DNA from: Corynebacterium coyleae | Lineage (GTDB): Bacteria > Actinomycetota > Actinomycetes > Mycobacteriales > Mycobacteriaceae | Direction: 5' to 3' | NCBI RefSeq assembly: GCF_030408635.1 | Contig: NZ_CP047198.1 | Coordinates: forward strand, 620,001-684,000 | DNA: 64,000 nucleotides | Part shown: positions 52,737 through 64,000 of the stretch, piece after piece | Position numbering within the stretch: the first letter of the stretch is position 1 | Layout of the letters: each line of letters begins with the position of its first letter | Position numbers and translations under genes: made by a program | The notes under the pieces: model-generated | Databases searched by the model: none | What the model saw: the letters and a program-made list of their open reading frames with translations, nothing else | Told to the model about the DNA's origin: nothing

Positions 52737-52740
<4 letters not shown>
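52423..52740 (+). CDS. IS3-family OrfA
   Basis: 105 aa with HTH (MSMQAACQAVAPKLGVSWHT) and a zipper-like helix (AAENARLRRENQELRDTNEL). It ends ATGA with orfB starting in the overlap, at 52737. It would contribute the DNA-binding half of the transposase. Confidence 0.88.
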
Positions 52741-53658
<918 letters not shown>

Positions 53659-53773
53659 GAACAAAACCCGGGGCACTTCATACCGGCATTCCTCTCAAAC
53701 TTGGCCTCTGTTCGCTATGAGCGTTGGGGCACAGCGCCTAAGGCGCATACGGAAGCTGGGTTAACATTTACTC

Positions 53774-54454
53774 ATGTCTGTTTCTGAGCTGTCCACCAGT
53801 ACCCAGAACTATTTGAAAGCTATCTGGGGGCTAAAGGAATGGTCATCCGAGCCCGTTACCGCCACACTTATAGCGAAACAGCTGGGACTCAAGCTCTCCT
53901 CGGTCTCCGATGCAGTGCGCAAAATGTCGAAGCAAGGGCTCGTGTCACACACGCCCTATGGCTCTGTGGAGTTAACCGAACTTGGCAGGCAGTACGCATT
54001 GGTCATGGTGCGCCGCCACCGATTGCTTGAGTCTTTTTTGGTTCAAGCATTGGATTATACGTGGGACGAGGTCCATGATGAAGCCGAAAATCTTGAACAC
54101 GCGGTGTCTGACATGCTCATAGAGCGCGTGGATAAGTTCCTCAATTACCCCACTAGGGATCCACACGGCGACCCTATCCCTACGGTTGATGGACAGGTCA
54201 CTATCCCCAGTGCGCACCGTCTCACCGACAGCGGCGCACAACCGCAGGTGACCGTGGAACGCATTTCTGATTCCGACCCACAACTGCTGGCCTTCCTCAA
54301 AGAGCAAGGCATCGTCATTGGGGCTGTTCTTACCACGCGCGAAGGAACGCCCTTTTCAGAATCGCTCGAAGTACAGGTAGCCGACAGTACTCAGTGGGTA
54401 GTACTTGGGCGTCCAGCTACGGACGCAGTGTTTGTAGCACACCACAGCCTGTAG
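53774..54454 (+). CDS. mntR: DtxR-family metal-dependent regulator, MntR-like
   Basis: 226 aa. The N-terminal winged helix (TATLIAKQLGLKLSSVSDAV) is followed by the DtxR dimerisation/metal domain: MVRRHRLLESFLVQALDYTW then DEVHDEAENLEHAVSD. Candidate metal ligands are His82, Glu86, His101, Glu105 and His109. A C-terminal SH3/FeoA-like domain (about 150-226) completes it. The position directly upstream of a class Ib ribonucleotide reductase favours manganese sensing, but iron cannot be excluded from sequence alone. Its likely operators are the palindromes at 54499-54541. Confidence 0.8.
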   Translation: MSVSELSTSTQNYLKAIWGLKEWSSEPVTATLIAKQLGLKLSSVSDAVRKMSKQGLVSHTPYGSVELTELGRQYALVMVRRHRLLESFLVQALDYTWDEVHDEAENLEHAVSDMLIERVDKFLNYPTRDPHGDPIPTVDGQVTIPSAHRLTDSGAQPQVTVERISDSDPQLLAFLKEQGIVIGAVLTTREGTPFSESLEVQVADSTQWVVLGRPATDAVFVAHHSL

Positions 54455-54498
54455 TCTTTCCCTTTCTCATTAATCCTGTCCCTACCTGCCCTTTTAAA

Positions 54499-54546
54499 AA
54501 CTACGGTGCGGCGTAGTTTGCAACTACGGTAGTACGTAGTTAATCT
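54499..54546 (+). promoter_or_regulatory. nrd promoter with two tandem palindromic operators
   Basis: Two copies of AACTACG-N6-CGTAGTT (54499-54518 and 54522-54541) are separated by 3 bp. A promoter TTGCAA (54518-54523), 17 bp, TAATCT (54541-54546) places the second palindrome exactly in the spacer, so occupancy should block RNA polymerase. I see no NrdR-type box here. Confidence 0.7.
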
Positions 54547-54600
54547 TTTCGATCATCACCTATCCCACTTATGGCTAAGGCCAGGATGAGCAGGATTGTC

Positions 54601-55020
54601 ATGTCAGACTCACCAGATTTGGTGTACTTTTCTAGCGTTTCTGAAAACACAAAAAGATTCGTCGAACGCTTAGATAGACCCGCAGTGCGCATTCCACTGC
54701 GGCCCAAGAAAACCGGAATGATCCAGGTTTCACACCCGTACGTACTCATCGTTCCAACCTACGGCGGTGGCTCGCTCAAACGCGCAGTCCCCAAACAGGT
54801 CATCGACTTCCTCAATGACCCAATCAACCGTTCCTTTATCCGGGGCGTGATTACCTCAGGCAATACCAACTTCGGAAGCGCTTACTGCGTCGCCGGCCGA
54901 ATCATTTCCGCTAAGTGCCACGTTCCAGAGCTGTATCACTTCGAGCTACTCGGCACGCAGAAGGACGTTGCCGCTGTAAAACAGGGCCTTCACAAGTTTT
55001 GGGAGCAGCAAAGCAACTAA
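54601..55020 (+). CDS. nrdI: NrdI flavodoxin-like RNR activator
   Basis: 139 aa from ATG 54601 (in-frame ATGs at 54571 and 54586 are alternatives, but 54601 gives the family-typical start before [18 protein letters not shown]). The flavin-binding loops are [16 protein letters not shown] and [13 protein letters not shown]. NrdI supplies the oxidant that builds the Mn(III)2-tyrosyl radical in NrdF. The gene lies 67 nt upstream of nrdE. No nrdH glutaredoxin-like gene is present in front, unlike the usual nrdHIEF order. Confidence 0.92.
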   Translation: MSDSPDLVYFSSVSENTKRFVERLDRPAVRIPLRPKKTGMIQVSHPYVLIVPTYGGGSLKRAVPKQVIDFLNDPINRSFIRGVITSGNTNFGSAYCVAGRIISAKCHVPELYHFELLGTQKDVAAVKQGLHKFWEQQSN

Positions 55021-55087
55021 CAATTACACCCCATTGATTTCCCACAAAATGAAGACCACATCCGCAACACACAGATTGGAAACCACA

Positions 55088-57283
55088 ATGCCGCCACTTA
55101 AGGCCACCCCCACACAGCCCATTGGCCCTACGCCCCGCACCGCTTCAGCAGACGATGCCGGCGGTGTCGGTAAGCGCAAGAGCTACCATGCACTCAACGC
55201 GCAGCTGAACCTATTCGACGATTCGGGAAGAATCCAGTTCGACAAGGACATTGAGGCAACACAAGACTTTTTAGCGCACCATGTCACTCCCCGCATGCAT
55301 CAGTTTGAATCCACCAAGCAGCGCTTGGAGTGGTTGGTTGATAACGAATACTACGAGCGGGAATTCCTTGAGCTTTATGATGACGATTTTCTGTGCACTA
55401 TGTACGACAGAGCCCACCGAGCCAAGCATCAGTTCCGCACTTTCCTCGGCGCATTTAAGTTCTTTACTTCATACGCACTGAAAACCTTTGATGGCTCGCG
55501 ATTTCTGGAAGGCTACGAAGAACGCGTCGCCACCACAGCTTTGTACCTTGCACAGGGCGATGAAGAGCTTGCGGAGAAGCTGGTGGATGACATCATGACC
55601 GGACGCTTCCAGCCCGCCACCCCTACTTTTCTCAACGCAGGAAAAGCCCAGCGTGGCGAAATGGTCTCCTGCTTCCTCCTTCGCATCGAAGACAATTTGG
55701 AAAGCATTGGCCGCAGCGTGAACTCTGCACTGCAGCTTTCAAAACGCGGCGGTGGTGTGGCCTTGTTACTGAGCAATCTGCGCGAATCCGGAGCCCCAAT
55801 CAAAAAGATTGAGAACCAAGCTTCCGGCGTAGTCCCAGTCATGAAAATTCTGGAAGATAGCTTCAGCTATGCCAACCAATTGGGCGCTCGACAGGGCGCT
55901 GGAGCCGTCTACCTACATGCGCACCATCCAGATATTCTTCGTTTCCTGGATACCAAGCGGGAAAATGCCGATGAGAAAGTCCGCATTAAGACTCTTTCGC
56001 TGGGAGTTGTTATTCCAGATATAACCTTCCAGCTGGCCAAAGAGAACAAGGATATGCATCTTTTTAGCCCGTATGACATCGCTCGCGAGTACGGCGTAGC
56101 CATGTCTGACATGTCTATCACCGAGTATTACGACGAGCTGGTTTCCAATCCGCGAATTTCTCATACGACTATCAAGGCCCGCGAGTTTTTCACCACGCTG
56201 GCTGAGCTTCAGTTTGAATCTGGATACCCCTACATACTCTTTGAGGATACGGTCAACCGCGCTAATCCCCTCAAAGGACATATCAATATGTCCAATCTGT
56301 GTAGTGAGATCCTCCAGGTCAACACGCCATCCACCTACGGCGCCTCAGGTAACTACACCACCGTTGGCCAGGACATTTCCTGCAATCTAGGGTCGCTCAA
56401 CATCGCTAAAGCTTTTGAATCACCGGACTTTGGGGAAACTGTTGAAACCGCGGTGCGCGCTCTCACGAAGGTCTCAGACCTAACAAATATCGAAGCTGTT
56501 CCTTCCATCGCTCACGGTAATGCATCCATGCATGCCATCGGGTTGGGCCAAATGAATCTCCACGGTTTCCTGGCTTCCAAGCGTATTCCTTATGGCTGCG
56601 CCGAAGCACTGGACTTTACAAATATCTATTTCCTGACCGTGACCTATCATGCGCTCCGTGCATCCCATGCGCTAGCGGTTGAGAAAGGTCAACGATTCAC
56701 TGGCTTTGAAGAATCCACCTATGCCACTGGCGTCTACTTCGACAAGTACATCGACCAAGACTGGGCGCCGGCCACTGACCACGTAAAACAGCTATTCCAT
56801 GAGGCTGGCGTGCAGATTCCTCAACGCGAGGATTGGCTACGGCTCAAGAACCAAGTGATGCAAGACGGCATCTACAACGCCTACTTGCAGGCAGTTCCAC
56901 CCACTGGATCAATTTCCTACATCAATGACTCCACCGCGTCCATACACCCGATTGCCTCCAAGATTGAAATACGCAAGGAAGGCCGCTTGGGGCGCGTGTA
57001 CTACCCCGCACCGGAAATGACCAACGACAACTTGGAGTATTTCGATGACTCCTACACCGTGGGGTACAAAAAAATCATCGACACCTACGCTATGGCCACC
57101 CAACACGTGGACCAAGGGCTTTCCCTGACTTTGTTCTTCACCGCTGACACCACTACGCGGGACATCAACAAGGCACAAATCTATGCCTGGAAAGCCGGAA
57201 TCAAGACCTTGTACTACATCCGTTTACGCCAACCTGCACTCCAGGGAACCGAGGTCGAAGGCTGCGTTTCCTGTGCTCTGTAG
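55088..57283 (+). CDS. nrdE: Class Ib ribonucleotide reductase alpha subunit NrdE
   Basis: 731 aa from ATG 55088 (GGAAA upstream). It lacks the long allosteric ATP cone of class Ia enzymes. Landmarks are [12 protein letters not shown] (redox Cys), MSNLCSEIL (thiyl-forming Cys and Glu), [11 protein letters not shown] and the C-terminal GCVSCAL shuttle pair. It reduces ribonucleoside diphosphates with electrons from NrdH or thioredoxin. Second cistron of the nrd operon. Codon use is less GC-rich than the core genes on either side. Confidence 0.94.
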   Translation: MPPLKATPTQPIGPTPRTASADDAGGVGKRKSYHALNAQLNLFDDSGRIQFDKDIEATQDFLAHHVTPRMHQFESTKQRLEWLVDNEYYEREFLELYDDDFLCTMYDRAHRAKHQFRTFLGAFKFFTSYALKTFDGSRFLEGYEERVATTALYLAQGDEELAEKLVDDIMTGRFQPATPTFLNAGKAQRGEMVSCFLLRIEDNLESIGRSVNSALQLSKRGGGVALLLSNLRESGAPIKKIENQASGVVPVMKILEDSFSYANQLGARQGAGAVYLHAHHPDILRFLDTKRENADEKVRIKTLSLGVVIPDITFQLAKENKDMHLFSPYDIAREYGVAMSDMSITEYYDELVSNPRISHTTIKAREFFTTLAELQFESGYPYILFEDTVNRANPLKGHINMSNLCSEILQVNTPSTYGASGNYTTVGQDISCNLGSLNIAKAFESPDFGETVETAVRALTKVSDLTNIEAVPSIAHGNASMHAIGLGQMNLHGFLASKRIPYGCAEALDFTNIYFLTVTYHALRASHALAVEKGQRFTGFEESTYATGVYFDKYIDQDWAPATDHVKQLFHEAGVQIPQREDWLRLKNQVMQDGIYNAYLQAVPPTGSISYINDSTASIHPIASKIEIRKEGRLGRVYYPAPEMTNDNLEYFDDSYTVGYKKIIDTYAMATQHVDQGLSLTLFFTADTTTRDINKAQIYAWKAGIKTLYYIRLRQPALQGTEVEGCVSCAL

Positions 57284-58613
<1,330 letters not shown>

Positions 58614-58653
58614 TCGCACGTACCTACGCCCAACTAAGAAGAAAGGACTTCCT

Positions 58654-59235
58654 ATGACCACCCCACGCATTAGTGTTATCGTCGGCAGCCTGCGCCGCGG
58701 CTCATTTGCGCGCAAGATTGCACACGAAGTGCTCACAATGATTCCTGAAAACTACCAGGCAGACATCGTTGAAATCCGTGACTTGCCGCTCTATGACTTC
58801 GACTACGATGACCCCTCGGTCACGGACAAGCCCATTCCAGCTGAGTACACCACTTTCCGCGACACCATCAAGAACTCGAGCGGCGTCCTCTTTGTTACCC
58901 CGGAAAATAACCGTACTATCCCTGCCTGTCTCAAGAATGCAGTGGACATCGGTTCCAAGCCCAACTCGGATGTGGCTTGGAAGAACCTTCCCGCAGGTAT
59001 CATCAGTCACTCTGTAGGCCGCATGGGCGGCTACAGTTCACAGAAGAACCTCCGGCTCGCCCTGTCCTACTTCGATATGCCGCTTCCTGGTCAGCCCGAG
59101 GTATTCCTTGGCCAATCCCCCACCCTCTTCGAAGACTCCGGCCATCTCAATGAAGGCACCGCAGGCTTTGTCAAAGACTACGTTATACGCTTCCTGCAGT
59201 TGGTCGACATGACATTAACAGCCAAGCACAGCTAG
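58654..59235 (+). CDS. NADPH-dependent FMN reductase family protein
   Basis: 193 aa from ATG 58654 behind AAAGGA. The flavodoxin-like fold has ISVIVGSLRRGSFARKIAHE (phosphate-binding loop), FVTPENNRTIPACLKNAVDI (PEYN-like) and HSVGRMGGYSSQKNLRL. The family includes chromate/quinone reductases and FMN reductases. Because NrdI must be reduced to act and its reductase is often unknown, this gene is a good candidate for that partner. It is the last gene before a strong terminator. Confidence 0.82.
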   Translation: MTTPRISVIVGSLRRGSFARKIAHEVLTMIPENYQADIVEIRDLPLYDFDYDDPSVTDKPIPAEYTTFRDTIKNSSGVLFVTPENNRTIPACLKNAVDIGSKPNSDVAWKNLPAGIISHSVGRMGGYSSQKNLRLALSYFDMPLPGQPEVFLGQSPTLFEDSGHLNEGTAGFVKDYVIRFLQLVDMTLTAKHS

Positions 59236-59371
59236 CGACGGCGACTAACCCTAGCCACCGCCCTCTACGAAGTACTTGAAGGCTTCTAAAGGGCCTTCTC
59301 AAAGACACAAACCCCGGATTCACACTCATCCTTGAGTTACCTGAATCTGAACCCAGGACGCTTCAAAAAAC

Positions 59372-59414
59372 ACCGCTCTAATTCTTCGATTTTCGCTGAA
59401 TTAGAGCGGTTTTA
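59372..59414 (+). terminator. Terminator closing the nrd module
   Basis: ACCGCTCTAATTC (59372-59384) pairs perfectly with 59398-59410 around a 13-nt loop, followed by TTTAGC. Confidence 0.85.
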
Positions 59415-59499
59415 GCGCTGTCGCTGGACACTGACCCTGGCGACATCCTGTTAGGCCGCTACAGGGCCATACAGGGCAGGGGAGACCCCCATCTACGGC

Positions 59500-60031
59500 T
59501 TGCCGCCGTCGGGGGGTGCTGGGCATCTACTCTTCGGGCCTGACGCTGCTCACCCTTGGGATTAAGATCTCGCGTCCGGCGGCTGCAGCTATCGACGGCG
59601 TCATTTTGACCATCGGCACCATCTGGGTCGTCTTCGTCTCCCAAAGCTTCCTTGGGCCGTTCCAGTCGTTCCTGATCACCCTCGGCGTGCCGCTGGCTAG
59701 CTGGGCAGGCATTCTCGTTGCGGACATCTTCGCCCGCACTAAGGATTACGACGAGCCGGCGTTGTACGATTCGGCAGGTCGCTACGGCGCCGTGGACTGG
59801 ACCTCGATCGGGATCCTTGCCGTGTCCTCGGTGATCGGTTGGGGTCTTGTGGCCAACATGTTTGCGGAGGAAGCTTCCTGGAACAACTGGCAGGGATACT
59901 TCCTGCCACTGGTTGGGGAGCACTGGGCGGACGCGAACCTCGGTGTGCTCGTCGCACTCGTACTCTCCTTCGTGGCGGCGTGGTTTGGGCGCCGGGGCCG
60001 CATCCGCCGTCAGGAGGGGACTGCGGCCTAG
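59500..60031 (+). pseudogene. NCS1-family permease, 3' fragment
   Basis: The last about 170 residues of a nucleobase:cation-symport-1 type permease (LGIYSSGLTLLTLGIKISRP, SFLITLGVPLASWAGILVAD, DIFARTKDYDEPALYDSAG), with five hydrophobic segments. The family is normally 450-550 aa; the 5' two thirds is missing and the junction lies between the nrd terminator and about 59500. This break marks the right boundary of the accessory block. The original substrate may be cytosine or a thiamine precursor, given the nearby thi genes, but that is a guess. Confidence 0.65.
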
Positions 60032-60063
60032 GAGTCGCGCCCTGCCGTGCCCGACCCGGCGTC

Positions 60064-60537
60064 CTACCGCGCCGGGTTGCTGACCAAGATCCGATCCACC
60101 TGCTCGGCCAAATCTTCCGGCGCGGTGTCGAAGTCGCCGGGCAGTTCCCGATCCGCCTGCTCGAGCGCTTCCTGGTCGTGCTCGCCGGTGGCAAGGTGCG
60201 CCTCCGCCTCGTCGAGAAGCCGCTTCAACCGTGTCAGGTTGAGTTGGTAAGCACCGTCGTTTTCGGGGCCGGGGACCTCCTGGAGCCAACCCGTGCCGGT
60301 GAAGGTGGGCAGTGTCGCATCGATGATGTCGCGCTTCAGCCAGTTGGTCATGCGGGGCCCACCGAAGTTTTCCACCCGGCCCGCTGTTGCTTGGCGGACG
60401 GTGCCGGTGGGGGTGAGGGTGGGGCCAGTGGTGTCGTCTGCAAGCAACGCCACCTGCATCAAAATTTTCAGTTCTCGGGGAAATAGGGACGGGGCTTCAA
60501 TGCACCCCACTGCGGCTTTGAGCAGTTCGCCCAACAA
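60064..60537 (-). CDS. Conserved hypothetical soluble protein
   Basis: 157 aa, TTG start at 60537 (or 60534) behind a strong AAGGAGG; a TATAAT lies upstream at 60573-60578. The N-terminal half resembles a small winged-helix-like segment (RVENFGGPRMTNWLKRDIID). The C-terminus is acidic and helical (LNLTRLKRLLDEAEAHL). I do not recognise the family. It is convergent with the permease fragment. Confidence 0.6.
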   Translation of the reverse strand: MLGELLKAAVGCIEAPSLFPRELKILMQVALLADDTTGPTLTPTGTVRQATAGRVENFGGPRMTNWLKRDIIDATLPTFTGTGWLQEVPGPENDGAYQLNLTRLKRLLDEAEAHLATGEHDQEALEQADRELPGDFDTAPEDLAEQVDRILVSNPAR

Positions 60538-60572
60538 CGCCTCCTTATTCGGTTGTGTTCGGACAAGGAGAC

Positions 60573-60607
60573 ATTATAAATCCGCCTCCGACACCGGGAG
60601 GCGGATT
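60573..60607 (-). terminator. Hairpin terminator of the secreted-protein gene
   Basis: AATCCGCCTCC (60579-60589) pairs with GGAGGCGGATT (60597-60607), with a 7-nt loop and TATAAT after it on the minus strand. The same TATAAT may serve as -10 for the gene to the left. Confidence 0.6.
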
Positions 60608-60631
60608 CTCGAACGGATGTGTGGTTTGTGG

Positions 60632-61081
60632 TTAGCGCTGCAACTTCCAGATCACGGAGTTCGTGGAACCTGCGCGCACGAGCGCGATGTTGGCGGTGTC
60701 GAAGACGTAGAGCTCACCGGTAAAGCCCGGGACAATGAACGCGGAGCCGAAGCGCTGCACCTGCAGCGGGTTGAGCTTCTTCGGCTGGCCCACAAAGCCT
60801 TGGTTCCAGCAGTGGGTGCCGGTAAAGCCTCGGCTGATGGACACTGCGGGGATGAGCTGCTCTGGAGGGTTGCACTCCGGCTGGGTTTTGCGGGCGGTGT
60901 CGGAGACGCAAATGGTTTTGGTTTCGCCGCCGACTTGGTAGGACTCGCAACGCACGTTGCCGTTCTGGTTGGAGTAGGTACCGACGTTGTTTTGTGCGGC
61001 GGCGGTGGGGGCGAGGGCTGCGGTGGCGGTAAGGATCGCGACGGCAGCGACGGTTACTGGGGCTGTACGTGTGATCTGCAT
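60632..61081 (-). CDS. Secreted protein of unknown function
   Basis: 149 aa. The N-terminal signal peptide MQITRTAPVTVAAVAILTAT ends in an AAA-type cleavage motif (PTAAAQN). The mature part has four Cys (CESYQ, ICVSD, ECNPP and HCWNQG), probably two disulfides, and a beta-rich C-terminus. Family not recognised; corynebacterial secreted proteins of this size are common. Confidence 0.65.
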   Translation of the reverse strand: MQITRTAPVTVAAVAILTATAALAPTAAAQNNVGTYSNQNGNVRCESYQVGGETKTICVSDTARKTQPECNPPEQLIPAVSISRGFTGTHCWNQGFVGQPKKLNPLQVQRFGSAFIVPGFTGELYVFDTANIALVRAGSTNSVIWKLQR

Positions 61082-61098
61082 AACAGAAGTATTCCAGG

Positions 61099-62199
61099 CT
61101 ATCCCCAGCGTTGCACGCCTCCTGGCAGCGATTTCAGCACAATCCCATGCTGTTTCGCCTGTTCCGCATAGGTTTTCACAAATTTTTCAGAACGCACCCC
61201 ACCCGCGCAATAGACCACCACCTCGTCGCCCTCGGCGTACTGCGACAGTGTGCGAGAAACCGCCTCGGGGTCGTGCTCGATCTCGCTCAGCGGCAGGTGA
61301 GTGGAGTTGACCGGCAGGTCCGCAATCGCCCGCTCGTGGGGCTCACGGATGTCCAGGGCGTGAGCTTTGCGGGTAGTGATGTCGTCGAAAAGCAATCGCC
61401 CCTCGGTGCTCACGGTGCAGGCGTCGGTGTAGGTGCTCAACCGCGTGGTCAGTGGGCGCGCCGGGTCGCGGGGGACGGTGAAGCGGCGGATGGTGGTGGT
61501 CAGCGCGTCGTACATGTGCAGCCGGCCGATCTCCGCCTCGCCGATGCCCGTGAGGAACCTCACGGCTTCGGTGGACATCAGCGAGCCGACCACGGAGGTG
61601 GTCACCCCGAGCACACCCGCGGTGGCGCAATCCGGCACGGAATCCGCATCCGGCTGGGTGGGGTAGAGGTCCCGCATGCCCACGCCACCCTCTGGCGCGC
61701 CGGGGCCGGAGTGCCACAGAGCGATGTCGCCGCGGTAGCGCAGCACCGAACCCCACAGCAGCGGCGTGCCGGTGATTTCGGCGGCGTCGGCGGCGAGGAA
61801 TTTGGTGGCAAAGGTATCTGAGCCGTCGATAAGTAAGTCGATGCCGTCAAGGGCCTCGATGAAGTTGTCGGCGGTCAGGCGATCCTTCACCGGCGTGACA
61901 GTGATGCCGGGCTGGAGCGCGCGCAGGCGCTCTGCGGCCACCTCCACCTTGCTGCGGCCGACGTCCTCGGCGCCGAAGAGGATCTGGCGGTGGATGTTGG
62001 TGATGTCCACGGTATCGTCATCCCAGACCGTAATGTTGCCCAAGCCGGTTGCCGCGAGCGTCTGCATGACAGGGCAGCCGAGGCCACCGGCGCCAATGAC
62101 CAGCACGCGCGCGTTGTGCAGGCGTTCCTGCTGTGCCGGGCCGAAGCCGGGCAGGTTCATCTGGCGCGCGGTGCGCTTGAGTTCGTTTTCCGGCAGCAC
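61099..62199 (-). CDS. thiF: ThiF/MoeB-type adenylyltransferase with C-terminal rhodanese domain
   Basis: 366 aa, GTG start at 62199. An E1-like Rossmann domain (LVIGAGGLGCPVMQTLAATG, then NIHRQILF and DGSDTFATKFLAAD) activates the C-terminal Gly-Gly of a sulfur carrier. A rhodanese domain (about 270-366) has the active Cys in VVVYCAGGVRS and would supply the sulfur. It lies 4 nt downstream of thiG, so here the carrier is ThiS. The zinc-binding CxxC pairs usual in MoeB are not evident. Last gene of thiOSGF. Confidence 0.85.
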   Translation of the reverse strand: MLPENELKRTARQMNLPGFGPAQQERLHNARVLVIGAGGLGCPVMQTLAATGLGNITVWDDDTVDITNIHRQILFGAEDVGRSKVEVAAERLRALQPGITVTPVKDRLTADNFIEALDGIDLLIDGSDTFATKFLAADAAEITGTPLLWGSVLRYRGDIALWHSGPGAPEGGVGMRDLYPTQPDADSVPDCATAGVLGVTTSVVGSLMSTEAVRFLTGIGEAEIGRLHMYDALTTTIRRFTVPRDPARPLTTRLSTYTDACTVSTEGRLLFDDITTRKAHALDIREPHERAIADLPVNSTHLPLSEIEHDPEAVSRTLSQYAEGDEVVVYCAGGVRSEKFVKTYAEQAKQHGIVLKSLPGGVQRWG

Positions 62200-62203
62200 G
62201 GCC

Positions 62204-63173
<970 letters not shown>

Positions 63174-63183
<10 letters not shown>

Positions 63184-64000
63184 TCGTGCCTCCTCGGGTC
63201 ACATGCGGATAAGTTTATGAATGGCTCTTGCTTTTCGACGACCCCAGCACCACACCGAGCCCCCAACGCCGCCAACAGAATCCCGTGCCGGAAGTAACCG
63301 GTGGACACCACGGTGCGCTCGTTAATACGACCGATGTACGGCAAATCATCCGGCGTGCCCGGGCGCGCACCGGCGCCGGCCTCGAGGAAATCGCACTCCT
63401 CAACCGCCGGCACCACCTCAATCGCATCCCGCAGCAGCTGGTGAACGCCCTGCACCTGGGGCTGGTTGCGGCCGTCCTCGCGCGTAGTCGCGCCGATAGT
63501 CAGCGTGTGGTCCTCGCGCGGAATCAGGTAGATCGGGCGGTCCTCCACAAACCCGCGCACCACATGGTTCAGCAGCGGGTACTGATGGTCCGGCACACGC
63601 ACGTGCAGCACGTCGCCGTACACCGGGCGCAGATCCAGAAACGGCACAAGGTCACGAGCACCCAGACCATTAGCGACGACCACCTGATCCCCGTCCAACT
63701 GCTCCACGTTGTCCACTCGCTTGGCCTTGAAGGTCACCCCGGCATTCGCGCAGGCATCCATGAGCGCCTTGGTAAACAAGCGCGGCTGCACCTGGTGGTC
63801 ACCTGCAATCCGCACCGCGCCGTGAATGGCAGGGGAGAGCGCCGGCTCAAGACCGCGCGCCTGCCGAGTGGTGACCTTCTCCACCGCCATGCCGTGCTTT
63901 TCCTGGTACTCACTGAGTTCCGTCAGGTGCGTCTTGTCCGCAACATCGCGCGCGACCACCAGCGTGCCCTCCGTGCGATAGCCCGTGGGCAAATCCGAGT
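63174..64000 (-). CDS. thiO: Glycine oxidase ThiO, 5' partial
   Basis: The frame is open to the window edge; about 275 codons are seen and the FAD-binding N-terminus lies outside. Visible are LPTGYRTEGTLVVARDVAD, VVVANGLGARDLVPFLDLRP and YGDVLHVRVPDHQYP, then the C-terminal GARPGTPDDLPYIGR and TGYFRHGILLAALGA (FAD-proximal). ThiO oxidises glycine to dehydroglycine for ThiG. First visible gene of the thiO-S-G-F operon; any TPP riboswitch would lie beyond the window. Confidence 0.9.

Overview
The window looks like a chromosomal segment of a high-GC actinomycete, most likely a Corynebacterium. The evidence is a gene order known from mycobacteria and corynebacteria (DUF3152, TIGR02569, adnA, adnB, TrkA-type K+ channel, uvrD2, then the Rv3196 / DUF2342 / PDZ-Lon / PPA1309 / UPF0182 block), a mntR-nrdI-nrdE-nrdF cluster, a thiOSGF cluster and a DtxR-type iron box. 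This is a reading of family names and synteny from memory; no database search was run.

Layout. 1-19219 is conserved core: the AdnAB helicase-nuclease for double-strand break resection, an RCK potassium channel and the UvrD2 helicase in one overlapping operon, then envelope and proteolysis genes of the Rv3193c-Rv3196 type. An SDR dehydrogenase and an initiator tRNA-fMet (20282-20358) with a clear promoter and terminator end this block. 20400-59450 is a mosaic accessory region. It holds a MerR regulator with a SulP anion transporter, a coiled-coil membrane protein, IS256 copy 1 (23727-25151), a small HTH/membrane-protein operon with a long palindromic operator, a glutathionyl-hydroquinone-reductase-like enzyme, an iron-regulated pair of siderophore-type ABC transporter half-molecules, a TDT/SLAC1 transporter broken by two in-frame TGA codons, a YwiC-like membrane protein and a complete type I restriction-modification operon (hsdM, hsdS, hsdR).

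After hsdR lies an 8-kb nest of insertion sequences. IS256 copy 2 (41652-49691, opposite orientation to copy 1) was invaded by an IS21 element, whose istA was itself invaded by a second IS21; a separate IS3 element sits in the IS256 transposase. Each of the three inner insertions can be read to the base from its target duplication (TTCGG, GAAGTC, GTA). IS256 copy 2 truncates an Lrp/AsnC regulator on its left and a type III restriction endonuclease on its right. A serine recombinase, a DUF4192 protein and another IS3 element with a frameshifted transposase follow.

53774-59235 is a compact lower-GC module: a DtxR-family MntR-like regulator, a promoter carrying two tandem palindromes, nrdI, nrdE, nrdF, a small overlapping ORF and an NADPH-dependent FMN reductase. 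I read it as a self-contained, probably manganese-dependent class Ib ribonucleotide reductase unit. Core sequence resumes at about 59500 with the 3' remnant of an NCS1 permease, two hypothetical genes and the thiamine-thiazole genes thiF, thiG, thiS and thiO (thiO runs off the window).
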